Of a stretch of DNA of 64,000 nucleotides, positions 36,009 to 43,644 are shown piece after piece. The notes beneath the pieces were generated by a model. The model saw only the letters and a program-made list of their open reading frames with translations, searched no databases and was not told the origin of the DNA. The translations under genes were made by a program, and so were the position numbers. This stretch comes from Allobosea sp. CS1GBMeth4 (GTDB lineage Bacteria > Pseudomonadota > Alphaproteobacteria > Rhizobiales > Beijerinckiaceae). The stretch is from contig NZ_FYAS01000045.1 of the NCBI RefSeq assembly GCF_900185715.1, positions 1 to 64,000 of the forward strand, read 5' to 3'. The first letter of the stretch is position 1; every line of letters starts with the position of its first letter.

Positions 36009-37046
36009 ATGCGACAGCTGAAGACCAAGCGACTGAAACACCTGCTCCTCGCCGGCCTCGCCACGCTCGGGCTCGGCGGCGCGGCCAGCGCCCAGACCGG
36101 CACGCTCGAGCGCGTCAAGGCGCGCGGCGAGCTGATCTGCGGCAACCATATCGCCCTGCCCGGCTTCGGCATCCAGGGCCCGGACGGACGCTGGGACGGG
36201 CTCGACATCGACCTCTGCCGCGCCGTCGCGGCGGCGATCTTCAACGACCCGAACAAGATCAAGTTCGTGCCGACGACGCCGCAGATGCGCTTCGTCGTGG
36301 TGCAATCGGGCGAGGTCGACATGCTGGCCCGCAACGCGACCTATACGATGTCGCGCGACACCTCGGCCGGCATGTCCTGGCCGATCATCAACTATTTCGA
36401 CGGCCAGGGCTTCATGGTGCGCAAATCGGCCGGCGTCAGCGAGGCGAAAGGGCTGGACGGCGCCTCGATCTGCGTGACCCAGGGCACGACGACGGAGCTC
36501 AACCTCGCCGACTTCTTCCGGGCCAACAAGCTGAAATACGAGATCATCGGCTTCGCCACCAACGAGGAGGGCGTGAAGGCGCTGGAAGCGGGGCGCTGCG
36601 ACGCCTTCACCACCGACTCCTCGGGCCTCGCCGCCGAGCGGCTGAAATTCTCCAAGCCCGACGATTTCGTGATCCTGCCGACGCTGATCTCGCGCGAGCC
36701 GCTCGGCCCGGCGGTGAAGCGCGGCGACGAAAGCTGGGTGGCGCTGGTGAAATGGGTGCACTACGCCATGCTCAACGCCGAGGAGTTCGGCGTGACCAAG
36801 GCCAATGTCGACGAGATGCTGAAATCGACCAATCCCGAGATCAAGCGCCTGCTCGGCGTCGAGGGCAAGTTCGGCGAGGGCCTCGGCCTGACCAATGACT
36901 GGGCCTATCGCGTGATCAAGCATGTCGGCAATTACGGCGAGAGCTTCGAGCGCAATGTCGGCATGGGCTCGAAGCTGCAGCTGAAGCGCGGCCTGAACGA
37001 CCTCGCCTCGCGCGGCGGCCTGCAATACCCGCATCCGATCCGCTGA
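36009..37046 (+). CDS. Amino acid ABC transporter substrate-binding protein (AapJ-like)
   Basis: 345 residues. A signal peptide covers residues 1-28 (LLLAGLATLGLGGAASA). The mature part follows the general L-amino-acid binding protein pattern: TLERVKARGELICGN, GFGIQGPDGRWDGLDIDLCRAVAAAIF, PQMRFVVVQSGEVDMLARNATYTMSRD. No permease or ATPase gene follows, so it is an orphan that must use a transporter encoded elsewhere. It lies 57 bp after the aminotransferase and 91 bp before the racemase-like gene, on the same strand. Confidence 0.9.
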   Translation: MRQLKTKRLKHLLLAGLATLGLGGAASAQTGTLERVKARGELICGNHIALPGFGIQGPDGRWDGLDIDLCRAVAAAIFNDPNKIKFVPTTPQMRFVVVQSGEVDMLARNATYTMSRDTSAGMSWPIINYFDGQGFMVRKSAGVSEAKGLDGASICVTQGTTTELNLADFFRANKLKYEIIGFATNEEGVKALEAGRCDAFTTDSSGLAAERLKFSKPDDFVILPTLISREPLGPAVKRGDESWVALVKWVHYAMLNAEEFGVTKANVDEMLKSTNPEIKRLLGVEGKFGEGLGLTNDWAYRVIKHVGNYGESFERNVGMGSKLQLKRGLNDLASRGGLQYPHPIR

Positions 37047-37090
37047 CCATGTGCCATTCGGCAGGCATGCTGAAATCGCTTGAAGTGGCA

Positions 37091-37133
37091 CGAATTCAGA
37101 TCGTTCGGCCGGGTGCGGCCGAACGGAAAGCGC
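37091..37133. repeat. 43-bp dispersed repeat with hairpin, copy 1
   Basis: Aligns without gaps to 42457-42499. Both begin CGAATTC and end CGAACGGAAAGCGC. Here the inner hairpin is GTTCGGCC (37103-37110) / GGCCGAAC (37117-37124). The GGAAAG tail lies 8-13 nt before the racemase ATG and may serve as its ribosome-binding site. Confidence 0.6.
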
Positions 37134-37137
37134 ACTG

Positions 37138-37770
37138 ATGCGGATCGCGCTGATTCACGCGCTGCGCCATTCGCCGCCTCCGATCGAGGCGGCGTTCGCG
37201 CGACTGTGGCCGCAGGCCACGCTGATGAATCTGCTCGACGACAGCCTCTCGGCGGACCTCTCCCGCGACGGGCGGATCACCGAGGCGATGACCGGGCGCT
37301 TCCTGAGCCTGGCGGGCTATGCCCGGTCGACAGGCGCCGACGGCATCCTCTGCACCTGCTCGGCCTTCGGACCCTGCATCGAGGCTGTGCGGGATGCGCT
37401 CGCACCACTGCCGGTGCTGAAGCCGAACGAGGCGATGATCGAGGAGGCGGAGGCGGCCGGCGGCCGGATCGGCCTGCTCGCCAGCTTCGCGCCGACACTG
37501 CGCTCGATGCCGCCGGAGTTCCCGGGATCGCTGACGCTCATCCCGAAGCTGGCGGAAGGCGCGCTCGCAGCGCTCGACCGCGGCGACGGCGCCGAGCACG
37601 ACCGGCTGGCGGCGCTGGCGGCGGCCGAGCTGGCCGATTGCGATGCGATCGCGCTGGCGCAGTTCAGCCTGGCGCGGGCGGCGGCGGCGGTCGCGGCTGT
37701 GACCGGCAAGCCGGTACTGACCACGCCGGACAGCGCGGTGCGCAAGCTCAAGCGGCTACTGGGCCGATAG
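37138..37770 (+). CDS. Aspartate/glutamate racemase family protein
   Basis: 210 residues. Starts MRIALIHALRHS and carries the first catalytic-type cysteine block GILCTCSAFGPCIEAV (Cys72/Cys74), with GRIGLLASFAPTL and TGKPVLTTPDSAVRKL later. The second cysteine expected in two-base racemases is absent: the equivalent region reads ALAQFSLARA. It may therefore be an isomerase, decarboxylase or lyase of the superfamily rather than a true racemase. It ends the RpiR-aminotransferase-binding protein cluster. Confidence 0.75.
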   Translation: MRIALIHALRHSPPPIEAAFARLWPQATLMNLLDDSLSADLSRDGRITEAMTGRFLSLAGYARSTGADGILCTCSAFGPCIEAVRDALAPLPVLKPNEAMIEEAEAAGGRIGLLASFAPTLRSMPPEFPGSLTLIPKLAEGALAALDRGDGAEHDRLAALAAAELADCDAIALAQFSLARAAAAVAAVTGKPVLTTPDSAVRKLKRLLGR

Positions 37771-37822
37771 GCCCTGCCCGACAGCGTCCCGCCAGATCGA
37801 CGGAACCGGCCCGGCGGATGGT

Positions 37823-38401
37823 TCAACAGCCCTCCCGGAACCGTTCCCGGCCAGCGGGCCGCCCCGCGCAGCGCCGGCGGCGAGCCAGTTCCCGATAAAG
37901 TGCCTCGGGAGCGACGTTGATCTGTGCCGCCAGCCCACCCCACATTCCCTTCGCGGGGAGCCGCTCGCCACTGGCCAGCAGCCAGGCATCGAGCTTTTGC
38001 GCGACCGTCTTGAGCGCCAGGATCTCGGCGTATGCCCGCATGCGCTGAACGTCACGAGCGAGATGCGCGGCCAGCTCGCGCATGAAATCCGGCATTCTCT
38101 CTTCTGCCGCCTTCAGCTTGCGCGTGCTCACTCCGATCACGCTGGACGGCTCGCAGGCCACGGCGTCGCAGTGATATTCCGTGCCGAAATAGGACGCCTC
38201 GGCCAGAAGACTTCCTGCCGCAGCGCGCTGCAGAACCAGCCGCCTCCCGGTTTCGCCGTACCGGACGAGGCTGACCATCCCCTCCGTGACGATGAACATC
38301 CTGAAGACGGAATCGCCGGCACGAAACAGGCTTTCGCCGGCTGCGAGGCGATGCTCGCTGTCCCCCATCTCCAGCAGCAATGCGATCAATCGGCTCGACA
38401 T
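37823..38401 (-). CDS. Crp/Fnr family transcriptional regulator
   Basis: About 192 residues from the ATG at 38401. Cyclic-nucleotide-binding-like barrel (GDSEHRLAAGESLFRAGDSVFRMFIVTEGMVSLVRYGETGRRLVLQRAAAGSLLAEASYF), a long dimer helix, and a C-terminal HTH (GLAAQINVAPEALYRELARRR). The start is uncertain: ATGs at 38413 and 38401 both lie in a perfect 22-bp palindrome, and neither has a clear ribosome-binding site, so a leaderless transcript is possible. Divergent from the Spy-like gene. Confidence 0.8.
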   Translation of the reverse strand: MSSRLIALLLEMGDSEHRLAAGESLFRAGDSVFRMFIVTEGMVSLVRYGETGRRLVLQRAAAGSLLAEASYFGTEYHCDAVACEPSSVIGVSTRKLKAAEERMPDFMRELAAHLARDVQRMRAYAEILALKTVAQKLDAWLLASGERLPAKGMWGGLAAQINVAPEALYRELARRRRCAGRPAGRERFREGC

Positions 38402-38417
38402 GATAGCTATCATGTCG
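38396..38417. promoter_or_regulatory. Perfect 22-bp palindrome at the Crp/Fnr gene start
   Basis: Each strand reads CGACATGATAG followed by its exact inverse, centred between 38406 and 38407. It covers both candidate start codons of the Crp/Fnr gene (minus) and lies 53 bp before the Spy-like ATG (plus), so it is well placed as an autoregulatory and divergent operator. The regulator is not proven. Confidence 0.65.
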
Positions 38418-38469
38418 GCAAGCCGGGCGGAGTGGCAAGTCTCCCGGAGGTTCGGAGGAGTCAACCGTC

Positions 38470-39003
38470 ATGCGCCGCCACCTCGCCGCCGTCGTCGCCA
38501 CTCTCGCAGCGGGTTCGGCACTCGCACAGCATGCAGGCCATGGGCCGGGCAGGGCCTCCTCGTCCTATGCCGGCCTGGCGGAGCGCTCGGTGAAAGCCCT
38601 GTCTGTCGAGCAGATCGAGGACCTCCGGGCCGGGCGGGGACTGTCGCTCGCCTTGCCGGCCGAGCTGAACGGCTATCCGGGGCCGAGCCATGTGCTGGAA
38701 CTGGCCGACCGGATCGGCCTGACCCAGGAGCAAAGGCAGCGAACGGAAGAGCTGTTCGCCACCATGAAAACGCGGGCGGCCAGCCTGGGAGAAGAGCTGA
38801 TTGCCGCCGAGACCGAGCTCGACCGCCTGTTCCGGGACGGGCGAGCGACATCGCTTTCGATCGCAGCAGCCACCGAGAAGGCTGCCGGCATCCAGGGCCG
38901 GCTTCGCGCAAGCCATCTGGATTTCCATCTGTCGATGAAGACCCTGCTTACCGACGACCAGGCTCAGGCCTATGCCCGAGCACGAGGTTATCGCCGGCCA
39001 TGA
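38470..39003 (+). CDS. Periplasmic Spy/CpxP-like protein
   Basis: 177 residues. Signal peptide at residues 1-19 (MRRHLAAVVATLAAGSALA), then a His-containing stretch (QHAGHGPG) and a helical body with the LTQEQ-type motif in ADRIGLTQEQRQRTEELFATMKTRAASLGEELIAAE and a second LTDDQAQAYA. This pattern matches Spy/CpxP-like envelope-stress chaperones and heavy-metal resistance (CnrR/LTXXQ) proteins. GGAGGAG lies about 11 nt upstream of the ATG. Divergent from the Crp/Fnr regulator. Confidence 0.78.
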   Translation: MRRHLAAVVATLAAGSALAQHAGHGPGRASSSYAGLAERSVKALSVEQIEDLRAGRGLSLALPAELNGYPGPSHVLELADRIGLTQEQRQRTEELFATMKTRAASLGEELIAAETELDRLFRDGRATSLSIAAATEKAAGIQGRLRASHLDFHLSMKTLLTDDQAQAYARARGYRRP

Positions 39004-39073
39004 TTGCCGCGGACGAAACCGCCCGCCGAAATCCGGTTCGCTTTAATTCCAGGGCCGGCTGCCATTGAAACGA

Positions 39074-39102
39074 CGAAGCCCGGCCGGTTCGGCCGGGCTT
39101 CG
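39074..39102. terminator. Bidirectional hairpin terminator (infC / Spy-like gene)
   Basis: Perfect 12-bp stem CGAAGCCCGGCC (39074-39085) / GGCCGGGCTTCG (39091-39102) with a GGTTC loop, lying between convergent genes. The U tract is weak in both directions. Confidence 0.7.
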
Positions 39103-39146
39103 GTAAGAGCAGCCCCGGGTACGCCGCCTCGAAGGAGGCGCGCCGC

Positions 39147-39689
39147 CTATTTCGGCGCGAGCACCATGACCATCTGGCGGCCTTCGAGCTGCCAGTCGCT
39201 CTCGACCTTCGCGACCTCGACCGTATCGGCCTTGACGCGCTCCAGCACCTTCACGCCCAGGTCCTGGTGCGCCATTTCGCGGCCGCGGAAGCGCAAGGTG
39301 ACCTTCACCTTGTCGCCTTCCTCGAAGAAGCCGTGCATCGCCTTCATCTTCACCTCGTAATCGTGCTTGTCGATACCGGGGCGAAGCTTGATCTCCTTGA
39401 TCTCGATGGTGCGCTGCTTCTTGCGCGCCTCGGCGGCCTTCTTCTGCTCGAGGAAGCGGAAGCGGCCATAGTCGAGGATCTTGCAGACGGGCGGCTGCGA
39501 ATTGGGGGCGATCTCGACCAGGTCGAGGCCGGCTTCCTCGGCAATCTTGAGCGCCTCGAAGAACGACACCACGCCACGGTTGGCGCCGGTCTCGTCGATG
39601 AGCTGGACGTCGCGGACGCCGCGAATGTCGCGGTTGGCGCGGGGACCGTCCTTGACGGGGGCTGGAGCGGCACGGAAGGGACGACGAAT
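39147..39689 (-). CDS. infC: Translation initiation factor IF-3
   Basis: 180 residues from an ATT start at 39689. IF-3 domains are complete: N-domain [64 protein letters not shown], linker, and C-domain [16 protein letters not shown] through [15 protein letters not shown] end ([12 protein letters not shown]). AGGAG lies 9 nt before the ATT, and no ATG or GTG fits; the only upstream alternative is a TTG at 39746. The resulting length equals that of E. coli IF-3. A rare start codon lets IF-3 limit its own translation. Confidence 0.93.
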   Translation of the reverse strand: MRRPFRAAPAPVKDGPRANRDIRGVRDVQLIDETGANRGVVSFFEALKIAEEAGLDLVEIAPNSQPPVCKILDYGRFRFLEQKKAAEARKKQRTIEIKEIKLRPGIDKHDYEVKMKAMHGFFEEGDKVKVTLRFRGREMAHQDLGVKVLERVKADTVEVAKVESDWQLEGRQMVMVLAPK

Positions 39690-39777
39690 GGCTGTATTCT
39701 CCTGTGTATGGCGCGCCTCGCGCCGTTGGTGAGACACATTGCACAACGCGAAGCGTTGTCAATGGATCAGACGGTGT

Positions 39778-41001
39778 TCAGCGCCCGAGCAGGGCGCAAT
39801 AGACGTCGAGCGTGTCGTTGACCATCGAGGCCAGCGAGAAATGGCGCTCGACATGCAGCCTGGCGCGCCGCGCCAGCGCATCGCGGGCGGACGGCCGGAG
39901 CGCCAGCGCCTCGCGCAGGGCATCGGCGAGCGCCGCCGCGTCGGCGGGCGGCACGCGCCAGCCGGTGCGCTCCTGCGGCGCCACCTGCGGCGGCGCGAGG
40001 ACGGTTTCGGGCACCGCGCCGAGATCGGACACGACGACCGGCGTGCCCATGGCCTGCGCCTCGACGGCGACGCGGCCGAAAGCCTCGGGCTCGGTCGAGG
40101 GCACGGCGACCACGGCCGCCGCCAGGAAGGCGGCCGGCATGTCGCTGCAATGGCCGACGCGGCGGACGCGGCCTTCGAGCCCGGCCCTGGCGATGGCCTC
40201 GTCGAGCTCCCGGACATAGCCGTCGCGGCCCTGCGCATCGCCCGCCAGGACGAAGGCCGTCTCGTCGTCCCCGGCATCGCGAAGCTGGCGCGCCGCCTCG
40301 ATCAGCACCTTCTGGCCCTTCCAGCCGGTGAGCCGGCCCGGCAGCAGCACGATGCGCTGATGCGGCTCGACGCCCCAGGCGCCGCGCAGGGCGCTGACCC
40401 GGTCCGGGCTCACCGCGGCCGGTGCAAAGGCGGAGAAATCGGTGCCGCGGTGGACGACGCGGATACGGTCGCGGGCGAAGCCGTGCCGGGCGCGGATCAG
40501 GTCGGCGGTGTAGTCGGAATTGGCGATGACGACGTCGCCGCGCGCCATCACGGAATTGTACTGGTTCTTCACCGCCGAGCGGGCATTATAGGAGCCGTGA
40601 TAGGTGGTGACGAAGGGCAGCTTCAAGGCCCGCGTCGCTGCCAGCGCGACCCAGGCCGGTGCCCGGGAGCGGGCATGGACGAGGTCGACCCGCTCGCGCT
40701 TGCAGAGCAGCGCGAAGCTGCGCACGTTCAGCAGCATCGAGACCGGGTTCTTGGCCGCCGCCGGGAAGGGCAGCCAGATGCCGCCCTTGGCCTGCAACTC
40801 GGCGACGAGCCGCCCGCCCTCGGTCGCCACCAGCGCCCGCGCGCCGACCTCGGTCAGCCCCGCGGCGATGTCGACCGCGGTCCGCTCGGCGCCGCCGGCC
40901 TCCAGTTCCGGGATGATCTGCAGCACGGTGCGCCCGGCAAGCGGATGCGTCTCGGTCGAAGGCAGGGACAGATGCGCGCCGGAACGCAGGGAGATGCTCA
41001 C
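39778..41001 (-). CDS. GT4 glycosyltransferase (LPS/polysaccharide type)
   Basis: 407 residues from a GTG at 41001. GT-B fold: N-terminal TVLQIIPELEAGGAERTAVDIAAGL, donor-binding C-half with VLLPGRLTGWKGQKVLIEAA, FVLAGDAQGRDGYVRELDEAIARAGL and the EPEAFGRVAVEAQAMGTPVV (E-x7-E) motif. Retaining transferase, probably for LPS core or capsule. Lies just upstream of infC on the same strand; divergent from the hydrolase at 41124. Confidence 0.9.
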   Translation of the reverse strand: MSISLRSGAHLSLPSTETHPLAGRTVLQIIPELEAGGAERTAVDIAAGLTEVGARALVATEGGRLVAELQAKGGIWLPFPAAAKNPVSMLLNVRSFALLCKRERVDLVHARSRAPAWVALAATRALKLPFVTTYHGSYNARSAVKNQYNSVMARGDVVIANSDYTADLIRARHGFARDRIRVVHRGTDFSAFAPAAVSPDRVSALRGAWGVEPHQRIVLLPGRLTGWKGQKVLIEAARQLRDAGDDETAFVLAGDAQGRDGYVRELDEAIARAGLEGRVRRVGHCSDMPAAFLAAAVVAVPSTEPEAFGRVAVEAQAMGTPVVVSDLGAVPETVLAPPQVAPQERTGWRVPPADAAALADALREALALRPSARDALARRARLHVERHFSLASMVNDTLDVYCALLGR

Positions 41002-41123
41002 CGCTCGAAAGGGCCTTCTGCTTGACGACTCGCCAGTGTTATCGGGTCGTGATGATCACAAAATCGGGCGGGATTGCAGCACCTATCGGTGCCCGCGCCC
41101 GGTTCATCACAGGAGAGATTAAG

Positions 41124-41909
41124 GTGACGAGGCCCGAGCCGCAATTTCTGACCGTCGGCACCGGCGCGGAGCGCCGCGAGATCGCCGTGCTGGCACAGGC
41201 CGGCAAGGGCCCCCCGGTGGTCTGGCTCGGCGGCCTGCGCTCGGACATGCGCGCGACCAAGGCCGAGGCCCTCGCCGCCTGGGCGGAACGCACGGGGCGG
41301 GCCTTCATCCGCTTCGACTATGCCGGGCACGGCGAATCGAGCGGCGATTTCGCGCGCTGGACAATGTCGCATTGGCTCGAGGATGCGCAGGCCGTCCTTT
41401 CCAGCCATGCGCACGCTCCCGCCGTCCTGGTCGGCTCGTCGATGGGCGGCTGGGTCGCGCTGCTGACGACGCTGCGCCTGCGCGCGAGTGCGCCGCAGCG
41501 GCGTCCGGCCGGCCTCGTCCTGATCGCACCCGCGGTCGACTTCACCGAAGAGCTGATGTGGGCCCGGATGCCGGACGCGATCCGCGAAACCATCATGCGG
41601 GACGGTGTCTGGGAGAGGCCGTCGGAATACTCGCCCGAGCCGATGCCGATCACGCGGGCGCTGATCGAGGACGGCCGGCGCCACCTCCTGTTCGGGCACT
41701 CGCTCGACACGGGCTGCCCCGTCCACATCCTGCAGGGGATGAAGGATCCCGACGTGCCTTACGGGCAGGCGCTCAAGCTCGTCGAGCATCTCCCGCACGA
41801 TCCGGTCGTGCTGACGCTGATCAAGGACGGCGACCACCGCCTGTCGACGCCCGAAGACATCGAGCGCCTGATCGCGGCCGTCGCGGGCATCGCACCCGCG
41901 ACGGACTGA
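41124..41909 (+). CDS. Alpha/beta hydrolase (serine hydrolase, ABHD10-like)
   Basis: 261 residues from a GTG at 41124, with AGGAG 8 nt upstream; ATG codons upstream in frame lack a ribosome-binding site. Residues: oxyanion region VVWLGGLRSDMRATKA, nucleophile in VLVGSSMGGWVALL, acid in GMKDPDVPYG and His in KDGDHRLSTPED. The FDYAGHGESSGDF strand is typical. No signal peptide. Likely an esterase or thioesterase; the substrate is unknown. Confidence 0.85.
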   Translation: MTRPEPQFLTVGTGAERREIAVLAQAGKGPPVVWLGGLRSDMRATKAEALAAWAERTGRAFIRFDYAGHGESSGDFARWTMSHWLEDAQAVLSSHAHAPAVLVGSSMGGWVALLTTLRLRASAPQRRPAGLVLIAPAVDFTEELMWARMPDAIRETIMRDGVWERPSEYSPEPMPITRALIEDGRRHLLFGHSLDTGCPVHILQGMKDPDVPYGQALKLVEHLPHDPVVLTLIKDGDHRLSTPEDIERLIAAVAGIAPATD

Positions 41910-41919
41910 AACCGGATCA

Positions 41920-41967
41920 GAGCATGCTGCGAAAAAGTGGCAACGGTTCTTCGCACCGAGCACGCTC
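41920..41967. repeat. 48-bp dispersed palindromic repeat, copy A
   Basis: Starts GAGCATG and ends CACGCTC, with an inner GCGAAAAAGTGG block. Similar in length, ends and inner core to 42394-42441 and to 62856-62904 (reverse orientation). Located just after the hydrolase stop. Confidence 0.6.
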
Positions 41968-41993
41968 TAAACTATGAGAATCGATCACGTTGT

Positions 41994-42023
41994 CTGCCTT
42001 TGGACGAAATCGTCCAAAGGCAG
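41994..42023. terminator. 14-bp inverted repeat after DUF1150 gene
   Basis: Perfect arms CTGCCTTTGGACGA (41994-42007) and its inverse (42010-42023) with only two bases between. It begins 6 nt after the DUF1150 stop and separates it from the convergent hydrolase gene. It may protect or end the hsp20-DUF1150 message; no U tract is present. Confidence 0.5.
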
Positions 42024-42029
42024 CGCGAC

Positions 42030-42284
42030 CTAGTGCAGGCTGACCATCTTCAGGTCGTGCTCCCAGGCATTTGCCGTCGCGGCCTCGCGCGAATCGGTCA
42101 CCAGGATCGGCGCGCCGTCAGCCGCGAGCAACGCGAAGAGCTGCAGGCCGGGCTCGATCTCCGGCGCCTGCGGGAAGATGCGCGCCAGCTCGTCCGAGGT
42201 GATCGGCTTGAGATAGGCGACCTGGCCGTTGCCGAGGGCGGCGAATTCGGCCGTGGTCAGAGGGGTAGTTCTGGTCTCGGTCAT
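42030..42284 (-). CDS. DUF1150 family protein
   Basis: 84 residues. The sequence FAALGNGQVAYLKPITSDELARIFP and ILVTDSREAATANAWEHDLKMVSLH is the DUF1150 pattern, a small family of unknown function in alphaproteobacteria that usually follows an hsp20 gene. GGAGG precedes the ATG. Here 216 bp containing two dispersed repeats separate it from hsp20. Confidence 0.9.
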   Translation of the reverse strand: MTETRTTPLTTAEFAALGNGQVAYLKPITSDELARIFPQAPEIEPGLQLFALLAADGAPILVTDSREAATANAWEHDLKMVSLH

Positions 42285-42393
42285 CGCGCCCTCCTTCAGA
42301 GCAGTGCGAGGCGGTTTGATTGTGACTCCTGATCATGAACGGAAGGCAAACCGCATGCCCCACGTACCGACCTTCTGCAGCCCTCAGGGGCCT

Positions 42394-42441
42394 GAGCATG
42401 TTCCGCAAAGTGGTTCCCGCTTGTGCGATCAGGACATGCTC
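42394..42441. repeat. 48-bp dispersed palindromic repeat, copy B
   Basis: Begins GAGCATGTTCCGCAAAGTGG and ends GACATGCTC, forming an imperfect hairpin. It aligns closely with the reverse complement of 62856-62904. Lies inside the hsp20-DUF1150 operon. Confidence 0.65.
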
Positions 42442-42456
42442 AACTTTGGTTCCGCG

Positions 42457-42499
42457 CGAATTCCTTTCGATCGATCGAGTCCGATCGAACGGAAAGCGC
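42457..42499. repeat. 43-bp dispersed repeat with hairpin, copy 2
   Basis: Ungapped match to 37091-37133 (same CGAATTC start and CGAACGGAAAGCGC end). The inner stem is changed in both arms (GATC in place of GGCC), so pairing is largely kept. It abuts the hsp20 stop codon at 42501. Confidence 0.6.
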
Positions 42500-42500
42500 G

Positions 42501-42929
42501 CTAGTCGCGGCTCATGATATCGATACGCCGGACGAGCCGTTCCGGTTCCGGACGGGCCAGATCGATGGCGAGCAGCCCGTTCGAGAGGTCGGCGCCCAGG
42601 ACCTGCATGCCGTCGGCGAGCAGGAAGGAGCGCTGGAACTGCCGCGCGGCGATGCCGCGATGCAGGAAATGCCGCGTCTTGTCGTCGACCTGCCGGCCGC
42701 GGATGGTCAGCTGGTTTTCCTCCAGCGTGATCTCGAGCTGGTCGCGCGAGAATCCGGCCACCGCGAGCGTGATCCTGAGCTTGTCGGGCTCGTTGTCCGT
42801 GCGCGGCATGCGCTCGATATTGTAGGGCGGATAGCCATCGCCGGCGCCCTTGGCGACACGGTCGAGAGCCCGCTCGATATCATCGAAGCCGAGCAGGAAA
42901 GGATGCGACAGGCTAGGCGGACGCGTCAT
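42501..42929 (-). CDS. Hsp20 family small heat-shock protein
   Basis: 142 residues from the ATG at 42929. Class A (IbpA-like) start SHPFLLGFDDIERALDRVAKGAGDGYPPYNIER, then the alpha-crystallin domain DKLRITLAVAGFSRDQLEITLEENQLTIRGRQVDDKTRHFLHRGIAARQFQRSFLLADGMQVLGADLSNGLLAIDL in sequence (given here by its blocks), with the GLLAIDL signature. It holds unfolding proteins in a refoldable state. Paired with DUF1150 downstream. I could not identify a convincing ROSE thermosensor or sigma-32 promoter upstream. Confidence 0.92.
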   Translation of the reverse strand: MTRPPSLSHPFLLGFDDIERALDRVAKGAGDGYPPYNIERMPRTDNEPDKLRITLAVAGFSRDQLEITLEENQLTIRGRQVDDKTRHFLHRGIAARQFQRSFLLADGMQVLGADLSNGLLAIDLARPEPERLVRRIDIMSRD

Positions 42930-43054
42930 CACGAAGCCCTTTGAAAGGCGCCTCTGGATCTCCCGGAGCCCGCTTGCGCAGCACCCCGCACGCGAAAGGC
43001 GAACCCAACCGCGTGAGCAAGATATGGCGAGCGGCGCGCCCGGCCGCAAGCCCT

Positions 43055-43459
43055 TCAGTCCAACGCGGCGATCGCCTCGATCTCGATCAGGAGGCGCGGA
43101 TCGACCAGGGCGGTGACGCCGACCATGGTGCTCGCGGGGAACGGGCCGTCGCCGAGATACTTCATCCGCACCTTGCGGACCGCGACCGCCTTCTCCGTGC
43201 TGAGACCGACGACATAGGTCACCAGCTTGAACACTTTGGTGAAGTCCGTCCCGGCCGCAGCGAGGGCAGCGGCGAGGTTGGCGTAGACCTGCTCGGCCTG
43301 GGCGGCGATATCGCCCTCGCCGACCACCTTGCCCATCGGATCGAACGCCACCTGGCCGGAGATATGCACCTGCTTTGCCGCCTCGACGATGGCGACATGC
43401 GAATAGCCGGTCGGCGGCGAGAGCGAGGCGGGGCTGACGAGATCGATCTTGCTGGGCAT
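43055..43459 (-). CDS. RidA family protein
   Basis: 134 residues from the ATG at 43459. YjgF/RidA fold with GYSHVAIVEAAKQVHISGQVAFDPMG, IAAQAEQVYANLAAALAAAGTDFTKVFKLVTYV and the C-terminal FPASTMVGVTALVDPRLLIEIEAIAAL. RidA deaminates reactive enamines/imines, but the canonical catalytic Arg in the -R- strand is not obvious: the region reads TALVDPRLLIEIEA, where Arg is present after DP. Stand-alone gene close to tRNA-His. Confidence 0.9.
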   Translation of the reverse strand: MPSKIDLVSPASLSPPTGYSHVAIVEAAKQVHISGQVAFDPMGKVVGEGDIAAQAEQVYANLAAALAAAGTDFTKVFKLVTYVVGLSTEKAVAVRKVRMKYLGDGPFPASTMVGVTALVDPRLLIEIEAIAALD

Positions 43460-43567
43460 GAGAGGCTCCCGAAGCTGGCGGGCCGAAGCCGCGCGGTCGG
43501 GCGGCAGGCTAGGCCGACGCGGTGCGCGGGCGCAATCTCGGGGAAACGCGGAACCGACGGGGAAAGA

Positions 43568-43644
43568 TGGTACAGCCACCCCGGCTCGAACGGGGGACCT
43601 CTAGATCCACAATCTAGCGCTCTAACCAACTGAGCTATGGCTGC
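43568..43644 (-). tRNA. tRNA-His (GTG anticodon)
   Basis: 77 nt including an encoded CCA (43570-43568). Acceptor stem GCAGCCA / TGGCTGT with a terminal G-U pair, D-arm with TAGCTCAGTTGGTTAGAGC, anticodon stem CTAGA/TCTAG around loop TTGTGGA, and T-loop GTTCGAG. The discriminator is A73 and the base before G1 is T (43645), so the usual G-1 is not encoded; this A73/no-G-1 form is the known alphaproteobacterial tRNA-His type. Confidence 0.95.

Noticed and set aside
42930-43050. ROSE thermosensor or sigma-32 promoter before hsp20
   Set aside because: A CTTG element occurs but without a matching -10, and I could not draw the ROSE hairpins that mask the ribosome-binding site with confidence.
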